Shown here in pieces: positions 21,341-32,695 of a DNA stretch of 64,000 bases (its first letter is position 1; every line of letters begins with the position of its first letter). The DNA lies in the NCBI GenBank assembly GCA_039111635.1, contig JBCAQO010000012.1, positions 1,240,001 to 1,304,000 of the forward strand. The letters are read 5' to 3'. The translations under genes were made by a program, and so were the position numbers. The stretch comes from Heterobasidion occidentale (lineage: Eukaryota > Basidiomycota > Agaricomycetes > Russulales > Bondarzewiaceae). Below the pieces are notes generated by a model. It did no database searches. It was given only the letters and a program-made list of their open reading frames with translations, and was not told the DNA's origin.

Positions 21341-23663
21341 TTTGGAACTGGGAGGACTCGCCAAACAAGAGAGTGAAAGCCAGTCAGTAGCCAAGAAAAG
21401 GTAACAGAGCAGTCCCGCAACAACAACACGGGGCTATACATATTGATGGGCTTATATATCGCATTGCACTGCTTGATCTTTTCGGCGCATCTGATGAAAA
21501 AGTCTGTTGGGACGAGATCAATCTGTCAATCTCAAATTAGTTCACAGGCAAAGTGGGCATTTTCAAGGGGTGAACGGAGTTTCTCTACATAACAGGAAGA
21601 TCAGCGAAGCACCATGCTCGCCCACCTCGATGGTGATGGCTACCCACTGTCTGCTGATCAACCTATGACAGTGAGGTGAGGACATGGTCCGAACGCATAG
21701 CGACATGATTGGATCTTGTTTAATGTGTGAGTTGAATGAGGCCTCTGCATAAAGCAGGTCAATTGACAACTCTTTGAAGTGACATACCATTACGCAGCCG
21801 TGTGGGGTGAACATAGTGATGCAATGCTGTGATGATCAGTGAAGGCTACCTGCATGTCCAACGTCCGCAAGATTTCGTCGAACATAAATAAGGTGACAAG
21901 ACTGGAGATGAGTGAGGGCAGATTCCCATTGTTTGCTTCTTGTAAAGGACTATCGAAGTTCGCATCAAGCAACGTGCAGAAAATAGTTCTGCAATGAGCC
22001 AGTATCCTTGAATTCAGGGCCTGCTTGAGCATTTTCTAGACAGAAACGCCTCCGACTTGGACCTCGAGTGATGCATTGCATTGAATACATGAATTGTTGT
22101 GAGCATTGCTGCGCGTGCAGCTCGGTCGATGCCAACTCGAATGAATACGGCAAGTACCTATTCTTCGAAGAGGAATGGTCAACTTCAAGCATCCTCGCAG
22201 CATCGAATAGCCGTATCAAATAGGATTCCTGACCTAGTACATCTTGATGATTTGAAAAAGCTGGTGACAGACACAGGAATCTGGCCATTACACCAAGCAG
22301 CGGAAGACGGTACACCAAGATACGAGGACACTAGCTTGAGAGTATGTAGAACCTGTACCCCGAAAATAGCAAACCAAGAAGAAAAGCGTGAACGGTTGTA
22401 CTGCTCTACCATTTGTGATGTTAAGATGACCTGACAGCTGTAATGTGAGCGATGCATGGATTGATGTGGACGTTGAACCTAAAGGAGCTAGCCCTCAGCT
22501 GCAAACTGTAAGGAAGAGGGGGCGCAAACATACCTATCAGATTGGCGCAAGATACAAGCAGCATGGAGCACAGTCGCATGCAGTCCCTCCAGATGGCGAT
22601 AAGAGTGGCTCTGAGTCCCGAACATATCATCACTGTGACATGGGTAGGACAATTGTAAGACAATCACGTGCGGGAGAAGATTGGTACAACGTAGGTGTTG
22701 TCTCAAGCACGACATGAGGTCAGGACCAGGCCCATGACGGGAGCGCGGGCTGAGCCTACTGCTGTAGCGACGGCTAATTACTCCTCAGTAGACTAGAGAA
22801 ATCGGAGATGCACGAAGGCGCTCGCACGGTATCATTCGCCGAGTGAACAGAGATGTCAGATGCACTTCATACGCGTCAAGTGGCACGCTGATGTGATGTT
22901 TCTAATTGGAGTATGACTTACACACTCTGTCCAAGGATCAAAGCAACTTTGTTCCGAACCCACACTGACGTTCTCATCACCATCACTGTCAGCCCGCTTG
23001 TCGGCAATAGCAGGTAATTTGCGGACATTCAGTCGTAGTATGTCCATGAATGTGTATCTCCGAGATGAATCTTGATGACAAGCAGTCGATGCAAGATACC
23101 AGCATAGGATCTAAGGTGGATGGAGGCATAAATCATGCGGGTCATCGGAAGCTTGGAGAGTTGAGATAGTGAGTGATTCTCGAGGGTGACATGATAGATG
23201 GAGCCCGAATCAGGGATTAAGTCAACACAGCAAGTTTGGAGCTTGGAAAATGGCCAGGGTCGTTCTATAGACAGTATGGAAACACGAAAGAACATTCAGT
23301 TGAACGTCGTGCACGAAAAGTGTCACGGCAAAGGCAGGAGCAGCAAGGAGCACCGATCGGCTACAAACAGCTGCAAACAGCTCTCTGGACATACTCTGCT
23401 CAGTCCGTGCTCACGACCTTTCGTGGCAAGCTCGCAGGCTCGCATCTGTATCGCCACAGATATCCCCCAAGATTCATGGAGTCCCATCATTCATGAAGGA
23501 GTCTATAAGGTACCAGCCGTTCTCATGCCTGCTTCACTGCACGGGCCCACCCAGAATCGTTGCATTAATCCTCTTAGATTTTGATGCGAATACGGAGGAC
23601 CGAGCGACGGCTCCATGAGTACCCCAGATATATATAATAACTAGCAATGCTATGCAGATTGTC
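21341..23663. other. Gene-poor interval with possible remnants of a further membrane-protein copy
   Basis: No intact gene. On the minus strand, about 21840-21790 reads like the beginning of the family's last exon (SIASLCSP after an AG acceptor), and nearby blocks are hydrophobic, which may be the end of another decayed DUF6533 copy. About 23505-23663 matches the 3' flank of the gene ending at 4263. Nothing else is recognisable. Confidence 0.35.
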
Positions 23664-25407
23664 CTAGTCTAGTCGCGATGGCCCCTCCCCGCGATCTATT
23701 TCTTGTATTTCGATGGCACGTTCAGCTTCATCCTCCTCTACGCTTGGATTCCCAGTACCGACCACCGCTGATGTTGATTCTTCCATAAAGCCTGTCGTGG
23801 TGGCGGCCAGATTCTTCGGAGGAGCGAAAGCCATTGGAACTGTCCTGGCGCGAGTGGATGGTAGCAGTGAAGCCGCATCATGCAAATTCAAAATCAGGCG
23901 CGACATCATCGTGATCGAAACGCTGACATGGATAAGGAAGAAGGATAGCAATGCTTATGTTCAATGAAATTTGTCTTTAGAAACTGACGGACTCACCAGC
24001 TAGCGAAGGTAGAAAGGACACCTCGCAGCGGGTCCTGAGTAGAACAAATCAGCGCACAGTATTCTTCAATTTAGACAAATGCTTAGGGTACCGATGTCAA
24101 CTGGTGCATGTCTTGTTAGATTTCTAGAGTCAAGCAAGGAAGGCAGATGAATGGACATACGTAGAAAGTGAATATGTTCACGAGATTCACCAATGCCATC
24201 ACTCTGTGATATTGCGTGTGCTCATAATGGAACCTGCGTGAAGAGAACCAAGAGAAACCTACCCAAAGTATATTGCACCTGTTCCCACTGGTCAGCAAAT
24301 TGCAAAATGGTGTACAGAGGTAGGTGATGCACCATCCCGAAAGATTAGCTCCATCAATCCTAGGTTTGACCACGATATCTTGCGGCGGGCCCACTCAGAC
24401 TCGTTGCGATGTTGGAATGACTTGTAGATAGTCAATCCGAAGACTGTTACGTCGAATAGAAACTGGCCCTCCCATGGCACAGCAATCTCTAAATTGATGC
24501 GGAAAAGGTCAACGAAACGCTCCAGTTTTAGAATGAGATGAGAACAGAAAACATACGGATGCCGCTAGGGTTGAAATGTTGCAAGAGAGACATGAGTTGG
24601 ACGACACCTTCAGGTGTAGACCAGAGGACAAACCTCATGAATGACAGGCTGGTATGGCAGCCGTGTAGGGGTCCCCCAGTGACCACGGTGCTGTGCTGCT
24701 TGATCAAGAACAACTGCTTGTTTACAACCAACACAAATTATCAGCGGATCATGTATTTGAAGTTGAATGAAACGAACACGTACGCATCCCAATATCACCG
24801 ATGCCGCGCCAAGAGCACAGAGCACAGCAAGAATGATCAGGGAGTTTCCGAAAAACGCAAAAGTTCGTAGTCCAAGCAGAGCTGCGAGTAAACCCGAGTT
24901 TGTGAGAAGAAAATATGCGTTTTATGAAAGCAGGACATACTGGCAACGACGGTTTGATTGAAGACTAACAAAAGCTGGTGGAATAGCCCATAAATTTTGC
25001 AACTTAGACGCACCGCATCAGCTAACGATAATATAGCAAGCAAAAGTCCTTGGCGTACCTCTTTCAATCAAGAAACGAAATAGACCTGTCAGCCTTACCA
25101 AGCTGTCATCGCAATGAGTAGCCCTCACCTTGTCGCTAGGTGTCATATCTGCTAATGTGAACACCACAACTATGATATGTGCAAGGAAAGGCACATAGCG
25201 GTTCAAAAAAACCACAGAGCTGGTTTTGAGCGCGCGCGAGACCATATCCGTGTGATTTTGGCAGGGAGAGTGATGAGATGATCGTAGTAGAGAATCACTA
25301 GTGAGAGCCATAGAGAATTAGGCTCCTAACATTGACAGGGGAAGAAAGGACGTGCCGACGGCGACAAGCTCCAAGTATCCATGGAGCGTACTGGATGGTG
25401 CAGTCAT
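23664..25407 (-). pseudogene. DUF6533-family membrane protein, frameshifted (copy B)
   Basis: Close paralogue of the copy at 2451-4263, with the same exon blocks: GYLELVAV (about 25370), LYYDHLITLPAKITRIWSRA, FLNRYVPFLAHIIVVVF, YGLFHQLLLVFNQTVVA, an exon around PWEGQFLFDVTVFGLTIYKS, GLMELIFRDG, and a final SISITMMSRLILNLHDAA exon ending at TAG 23666-23664. Two defects appear. In the A7 run at 25205-25211 (T7 on the coding strand) one base is missing relative to the other copies, putting a TGA after LWFF. The donor after GYLELVAV reads GCACGT instead of GTAGGC. The first defect disables the protein unless it is a base-call error. Start codon at 25407 is tentative. Confidence 0.6.
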
Positions 25408-28400
25408 AGGGTCAGCATGTGCTCTTCGAGAATAATGATAGGCTCACAGGCACGTGGGCGGCTTACATGGCCTTGATATCCGAATTTGAAGGCATTGATT
25501 GCAAGGAGAGGAGTGTGAAGAGTGGAGAGGCTCTCCGGCCACTTATAATAGAGGACCATTGAATGTGCAGTTAGAAGGGATATCAAAGCACTCGCAATGT
25601 AATGGAAGTGGAAGCCGAGAGAAGAGCTTACGGGCCTCCAAACTCAGCAAAATGCAGAGGACAGTAAGAAAAGACACGAAAGATTTGAAGCGATACAGTG
25701 ATCTCCGTGTATGCGGAGCCTGATCCATCATCTTAGCAAAGGGAGGATCATCTGCAATCAATACACCGGATTAAGAGAACGACAGATCACTGTGAGGATG
25801 GCTCTGGGTAATCAAAGTACATTGCTGTACCAACTTGAGTCAGCTCCGCATTCAAACAGCCTCAAGCATCAAGATAGCAGACTAAGGAGTTGCTGACCTG
25901 CACGTCTCAAAAGGGTAGAACCAGCCACAGGAACTAGTGGAGAATAGCATGTCAAAACTTGAGATGCTATGGTAATCAAGGATCTGTGAAACCTGTGCAT
26001 CGGAAGAGCAAACCGTGAAGGCAGTCGCCCCAACAGTCAGATCTGGCTTCGACTATAACAGAATGGTTCAATAAGCGATACATAGATCACTATAAACAGC
26101 AGTTTCAACGAGTTTTCAGTACAATTCTCAGAAGAAAGGCCGGTACAAAACGCACCTGTAAAGTTCTTGGAAAAGGGACGATCAGCATGGATCAGGATCG
26201 TGCGATCTTCTCTTAATGTGAATGACATGCCGTGAATCGTAGTTCTGGCATGATATGCCCTGAACCTATCATCGCTCGGTCAGCAGGGACGCGGGAGTGA
26301 ATTGGAACAAAATGCTTCGGTGATGTCGCAGAGGTACAATGAATGGTTTTGCGAAAGAATATAGAGAAAATTAGAAGGATCAGGCTCTCTTTCCCCTCAA
26401 GCTCCTCATCTGCCTATCCGAGATCAACCCGAATTATTCCAAACAGATGAGATACTTTGCGCTATCACGCCCACTCCATTTGCCGGAGATGGTTGCTGCA
26501 GTCAGCATACTGGGGTGTTCTTTGGGCCCAACTTATCTCCTAAGCAACTCTTTGTCGCGGTCTATATGGAAGTACAAGGCCCAGACCAGAATTTCATACA
26601 GTGCCCCAGCGAGCTGTAGTGAGAGTCTCCTGATGACTGCTTCTGAGTTCGCTCTAGCTGAGGAAATCTGAGAACAACCTACCTCTTTCTGAGACCTTGA
26701 GAACCAACATTGTGACCATATGAGCGTCAAAAATCTTGCTTGTCAAACTATCAAAAATCTTGAAAGCGAAAAGAATGAAAATCATTGCAGTGTCGTCGAG
26801 ACTGGAAGAGGCTGAAGTGCAAAGCACCAGAAAGCAGACAGCCGCTATTTGGCCTCCCGCCGGCAGTGGCCATGAGCGTTCAACGCATCAACATCCAAAC
26901 CCATCTCAGGCTAGAGCCAAGAGCATGCTGATACGCTAGAGGTGGCTCTAAGTGCCAAGCACAACACCAAAACAACCTCTAATGTAGGGGTGCTGGAGCT
27001 AGTATCTGATACACAAGGAATTGTTAGTTAGGACTTGAGAAAGTGAGGGCGCACTGAAGAATAATGAGGAGGGTGAGATTAAAGCGCCCGAATGGTTTCA
27101 GGACTGCACCAAACACCAACTGAACGTTTGGTCAGTCGAGTCAGGTCGAGGAGTCGATTGGTGACGAGAAGGTAGTGTCGCGACTGGCAACTATGTGCTT
27201 CAAGAGCCACACGGGACTCTGACAATATACGGGGAGGACGAGGGGTATGAGCAAAGAGACAAGTACGAACGCGAACGAGGCTGAACGACGAGGATGACAA
27301 GTTTTTCGGAAGTTGACAAAGACAATTTCAATGGTTGAGACGAGTGCAAATGAGCTCTGAACTGTGGGGTGCGAAAGCTGGTTTATTCCAGAGTTGTATG
27401 TAGGTTTTTATAGTAAACAGAGCCCCTAAGTAAAATATCGAACAAGAAATGAGAGTAGATGTTGAATGGGCGCCAAGCCCTAGCAAACAGAGAAGATAAG
27501 AAGGTAGGTGAGATGTCCATATGGGTTCCGAAGGGGATAAGGTGAAAGTTATTCAGCGATGGTGAAATCCCGAACGTTCGGGATCCGTCGCCCGAGTGTA
27601 GGTAGCAGGAACAGGCATTGGAGAACCAATGAAAATAAGGAAGAAGTAATGTACGACCAGGGTGGCCAAGTAATGGTGCAAGATCACATTTGACTGACCA
27701 CGTGGAAGTCGGGAAGATAAGCGATAAGGATCGACTGACTCACAGAGCACATCGGCTGACACGGAATACTGGCTCCGATCTCGTAAACACCTATCGTAAC
27801 ACTCCTGTGCGGTTATGGTAAGTATGTGAAGTGTGGGTGAACTGACCCAAGTGCTGCCGAACGTCCTTCGGTGGCTTGCAGTTGGTTGGGTAGGGACCGA
27901 CCGTGTTTGGTGCAAGTCGGTGTCTTCGGTACTCGTCTAGCGTTGTTCGGTATCTCCCCAAAGCTTCCCGAATACCTCCCTCGGACCCTAGCGCGGGTGA
28001 ATGCTCATTAACGCGTTGTTTGTGTAGCCTGTAGGCGTCGGCCATCCCTTCGATAGACGAGGGAAAAGTGGCCATAACCATAGCCTCGCAATTGGTCCGG
28101 AAGAAAATTGCAAGAGGGAAACAAAGGTGAGTAGCAATGATGGACAATAACTGCTTTTTTGTTGGTCGACTCTACGAGAACAGCCATGAACCCTCCGTGA
28201 TGTGTCTGTGAGTAGACGGTATTGATTCAATACTGTACACTGACTTCAAGATGTCTATCGGCGTCTTTTTTCTTGTTCCCGAGTTTCCCACCTTGGGCCG
28301 AAGCTATTGGTGTCATCTCTCCGACAGGAGACAATTTGTCTGTGGCAGCAATCTTTTGTGACTAGTGTCCCTTCAAAGTTGTTCTGTATTTCGGATGACC

Positions 28401-28530
28401 ATCATTCAATTACCCCTTGGCTGTCTTACGTCGTACTTCAATGACTCTCCAATTCCAAGTACGCAATAGGTACTAGGGTAAATCAATAATCGATTCGCGC
28501 ATAGTAGAAACCGCAGATCAAAGACATAGG
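25408..28530. other. Gene-poor interval with scattered hydrophobic exon-like blocks
   Basis: The minus strand has hydrophobic stretches at about 25720-25650 and about 26830-26540 (for example AMIFILFAFKIFDSLTSKIF and LAGALYEILVWALYF) that resemble membrane-protein exons of the same broad type. I could not assemble a gene. From 27.3 to 28.5 kb I see nothing recognisable. Confidence 0.35.
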
Positions 28531-28543
28531 GAGGCAGGATGGG

Positions 28544-28930
28544 TCATAGAAGGCCCCGGGAAGCTCCCATAGATATTTCCCCGAAAGTTAATCTTTTTCT
28601 GGGCCAAAATGGGCTAAAATCTTCCCTGTTTTTACGCTTTTTATGGCCAAAATGAGCACTTTCTTGTCGGACTTTAAGCTTTTTGTGGCCCATCGGGCGT
28701 CTTCCAGGCCCCCGCACATGAATTTTCGGCACTCGGGGAGCTCCCAGAGAGTCATATTATGTCGTGACCTGCCCTGTCGTCGCCTCCGAGAGCTTCCGAG
28801 CACTGATCACCCCTGTCAGTATTACTCTTTTTCTGAAGCAAAATCTCGGAAAGTTAAGCTTTTTTTGGCCCGATTTTGGGGGTTTTGACGGGGAAACCTT
28901 TGGGTGAGCTTCCCAGGGCCTGTCATAGAT
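28544..28930. mobile_element. MITE-like element with terminal inverted repeats
   Basis: The left end (28544-28569) and right end (28902-28930) are imperfect inverted repeats sharing the core AGGCCC[CT]GGGAAGCTC preceded by TC[AT]AT[AG]A-like bases. The 387-bp interior has no coding frame. It contains four degenerate copies of a motif like GTTAAGCTTTTTTTGGCC at about 28585, 28636, 28673 and 28853. Size, inverted ends and lack of coding fit a non-autonomous DNA transposon. I could not define a target-site duplication. Confidence 0.5.
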
Positions 28931-29097
28931 ATATTGATAAAACAACACGGAATAAAAATATATGGAAATTAAGCTTCAAGGTCCATGCGAATCGTCTCTA
29001 ATCTACGCTGATTGTTTTTAGGTGCACACGCCTTGGAGATATTGCTCAATCAAGCTCGCGCACCATATGTTTCGTCAGCCGCACCACCATTCAATCG

Positions 29098-30798
29098 TCA
29101 TGCCTGATCAATTTCATTCGCAGGCGGCCTCTCGGAACGACTTCGCTCGACCTCTTGTATCTCGTCGTCATCCTGACCATCGCCCGCATCCGCTGACCTC
29201 AAACTCGGAAGCATATCAGAGTTAACAGGGCCATGTATGGACGCAAAGGCCATTGATTGCGTCGCTCGGTGAGTAGAGGGCAGGAGCGATGAGGCGTCAT
29301 GCAAGTTGAGTATCAGTCTTGACATCATTGTGATGGAGATACTATCATTGTCATTGACTCGTGCGTGAGTGGGTGGATCTGACTGGCAGTTTTCGCATAA
29401 CTACACTCACCAGCTGGCAAATGTCGACAAGAATCCGCGCAGTATATCCTATGACAAACAGGTTGATCTCACACTCATGCCATCACGACTGATAAACGCA
29501 CTGCTGTTAGCTACTGGTATCGTCAGTCAGGCATGATGTGTGAGGAGCAAGGTCTAATTCACTTACATAGAACGTCAAAACGTTTACTACGTTGACGAAT
29601 GCCATCACCCTGTATAATCCAATACAATCAGCATTGAATCTGCATGGTATAGGCGTCGCGAGGTTTACCCGAAGTATACTGCTCCTGTATATCCACAGTA
29701 AGCTAATAGGTATCAGGATTGACCGAGCCAATATAACGTACCGTCACGAATGAACAGCTCCACCAAACCGATCTTATCCGACCCTGCCTCTTTTGACCCA
29801 AGGGACCACTTAAGGTCTCGTTGATGTTGATAGGACTTGTAAAGAGTGAGCGCGAATACGGCCACGTCGAACACAGCCTGTGCTTCCCACGCAATCGCGA
29901 TATCTAAAAGAAGTAATCTCGACGGAATGAATGACGAGACAATCCGACCGACCACTTACAGACGCCACTGTATAATGGAGTTAAATGTTAGTAGACAGAA
30001 AGATTCGCCATTAGAGAGCTTACCTTTCATATGAAAGGCCACTGTGACATCCACGCATTGGGTTTCCAGATACCACGATGCTGATATTGTGTGTGATTGA
30101 AGTCCACTACTCGATCCAAAGCTTCACAATGCATTTAAGTTGATATCTCAGAGAGAAAGAACGCACACATGCAAGAATTATTGCTGCGAGGAGGATAACA
30201 GAAAGGGCAGCGAGGATCCGGCGCGATTTCCCGTAGAATGCATATGTGCGCAGGATCAGCAGGACTAAGCATTGGCGGATGCATCGTCAACATATCAAAG
30301 CAACAATAGCAAAGTGCATGACTTACCGGCTACCACTACCTGATTGAAGATTAGCATGAATTGGTGGAACAAGACGTATGACTGGCAGCTGTAGCAAGAT
30401 GAGATACACCCAGACGTTTGCATGTGTTAAATCGAGGACATACCTTTTGTCGTCGGGGTGACTCCTCCCAAGATGAAAACGACGACGACGATATGGCCAA
30501 AAAATGGCAAGTAACGATTCAAGAAAAACCAGAGAGCTGGTTTAGAGAGGGGACGGGACCATATGCGCGAGATCTCCATTGAGAGCGTGATGATATGGTC
30601 ATAGTATAAGACAACTGGCAACAGTCTCAAGTCAGATGTCGAGCTCCAAAGTCCAGCTTGGGGAATGAGCCTACCGACTGCGACAAGTTCCAGATAGTCG
30701 TTGAGAGCACTGCAGAATCGGAACCGCTGAGCACGATCATAAGAGATTCTAGTGCTGGAATGAGCTTACACCCCCTGAATGTTTGCGCTGAGAGACAT
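29098..30798 (-). CDS. DUF6533-family seven-helix membrane protein (copy C)
   Basis: Starts at ATG 30798 in a short exon like that of the 2451 gene. It then reads VVLYYDHIITLSMEISRIW and WFFLNRYLPFFGHIVVVVF, SYVLFHQFMLIFNQVVVA, LLILRTYAFYGKSRRILAAL, DIAIAWEAQAVFDVAVFAL, GLVELFIRDG, VMAFVNVVNVLTFY, a block reading DILRGFLSTFAS, and SISITMMSRLILNLHDASS, and ends at TGA 29098. No internal stop is seen in these blocks. One junction is unresolved: between TPTTK (about 30445) and CQSYVLFHQ I could not find a canonical intron in the right phase, so an unusual donor or a one-base error there is possible. The hydrophilic tail is acidic. Function unknown. Confidence 0.65.
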
Positions 30799-30846
30799 GG
30801 GAAACGAGCAGAATTGCGACCTCGAGCCACGCCGCACCTAGAGGCA

Positions 30847-32310
30847 TTATAAGACAGCCAACTTCCGGATTTGATTGAGCAGAAGCTGCGTGGCCGGTGT
30901 TCCTGCGCAGATGAAGAGATAGACAGTACCGCCATGCGGAATCGCTACGGGCACCAATTCCGAGTTACTAGGTGGTGCCTCTTCTCGGTGCTTAGAACCG
31001 TCTCGCAGAGGCACAACATTCAATGAGACGGCATCGATCCTCTCACGCACGACGAGCCTCAGGCGTCTGCGCGAAGATCTCACGAAGCTAGGCTCGGAAC
31101 CTTCCTCGCACAGCATTCTGGCATCTGACTGACACTGTAATTGCCTTGTACTGGGACGGCCGCTTTGTTGCGGGGTCCGGTGGCCGTGCAGATGGCACTG
31201 TGGATCGTGGGGACGCAGCATCGCTAATGGTTCATGTCACTCAGCGGATCGCTGAGTCACGAGCAGCGCATGCACGGCCTGCAAAAAATAGACACCATCA
31301 GCGCATTGCATGATCTCTGAATCCACAAGAACTCACTCCGCGTGAGACCCAAGCCACATGTGAGAAACAGTAGGCTAGCTGCAAGCCGATGCGTCCCTGG
31401 TTCGAGATACCATAGTTCTCAGATACTTCCGTCCTTGCTCAGATCCTAGTAGAGGCATCGAGGTCCATCGGGCTGAGGTTGTGAATACGATCCAATGGAC
31501 ACTAGCGATGTGGGTTTTCCAACCAGCGATGATGGATTGCCCCGCAGCCATTCGTGCGTATCGTCATCCGCTTCCAGTCGTGGCTCGAAACTTGACAGCT
31601 CAACATGACCAGCTTCGCCGTGGGCCCGATCGTCTTCCCCGTCGTCTTTCTCACTTTCAGGGAATCGTTGAGGTACCTAGCATGCTGGCCGAGACGACTA
31701 ACTTCGTAGTGTCGGCGATGATGGAAGGCAACGACGACGACGACGCATCGTTGAGGACGACGAGGAGTCACGTCACCATCGTGAGGGAGACACCGTCGGC
31801 ACAACGACGCAAACCAAGAAGCACGTCAGGCCGGGTCGCCATGCACCGCGATCTAATACACGGGAGCCACATGCAAAGCACCGTATCCGACGCGCCCTGC
31901 ACATATTCAGTGAGCCTGCACGAGTTCTAAAAAATAACGTTCATACGTACCGACGCCATCTCGAGTAATCAAGCTTGCAGCCTACTAATAGACCCACGAC
32001 GCTCGAGCGAGCTTCAGGTGTCGCAGGGGCGTCAGCACCTCCAACGTGACGCAATGACTAGCTGGTTTTTCAGCTAGGATGGCCTTCTGCACGGCGCACA
32101 GGGCATGCCGCAGCGTATCAAAACATGAACTTTCGCGTCGAGGTTGGCTGAGTCTTCTCAGCAGCCTGATAAATAGTCGTGACGAATCGACGGGTTGGAC
32201 CTGGTGAGTCTGTTCAAGGCTGCTCGAGCCGGGAGGAGCGCCGGCTGAACCGGGCCGCAGGACCCGCTCGTGGCCAAGTCTCACGCTCACGCCCACACGG
32301 ACCCACAACC
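30847..32310 (-). CDS. Unrecognised gene, upstream partner in the inverted module (copy C)
   Basis: Mirror copy of 1100-2403. Blocks in order on the minus strand: about 32170-31990 (FDTLRHALCAVQKAILAE, then LEVLTPLRHLKLARASW and a stop), about 31700-31502 (SHDWKRMTIR, HRWLENPHR and a stop), about 31330-31260 (CADGVYFLQAVHALLVTQ), and about 31130-30847 (RSSRRRLRLVVRERIDA, ELVPVAIPHGGTVYLFICAG, QLLLNQIRKLAVL, stop). The last block is open here but interrupted in the other copy. I do not know the family. Because blocks end in separate stops, this may be two small genes or one broken gene. Conservation of the same reading frames in two diverged copies argues that at least the last block was under coding constraint. 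Confidence 0.4.
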
Positions 32311-32695
32311 TCCACTATGCCACACACGTTCTCAACCTACATTTCATCAAAAAAAAAAGGAAACACGCGATCTCCGCCCCAGTCGTTCGTGCGAGAAAAA
32401 TTACCTTATCCTATCCACGCTAAATAAGTGATCATCTACGTAATACACAAGAAAACGCGCGAGGCGAGGCGGGAGCACCGACGAGGACAACAGAGACAAC
32501 AGAGATGGGGGGACGTAGTACGCGGTACGGTGCAGCCCGGGCGACGCGCGTGCGGCCAATACAAACGAACGAACAAAAAGAAATCGATGATAACAACAGG
32601 ACGCGAACACAGAGTAAAAACAGACAGCGGGCAGGCCAACCGACGGTAAAGAAGAAAGAGCAAAAAGAGAGAGACCGACGCGCGTGAATACACGC
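32311..32695. other. Intergenic region
   Basis: A short AT-rich and purine-rich stretch between the module and the F-box gene, including an A9 run at about 32349-32357. It probably holds the 3' UTR of the minus-strand gene to its right. No gene seen. Confidence 0.5.
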
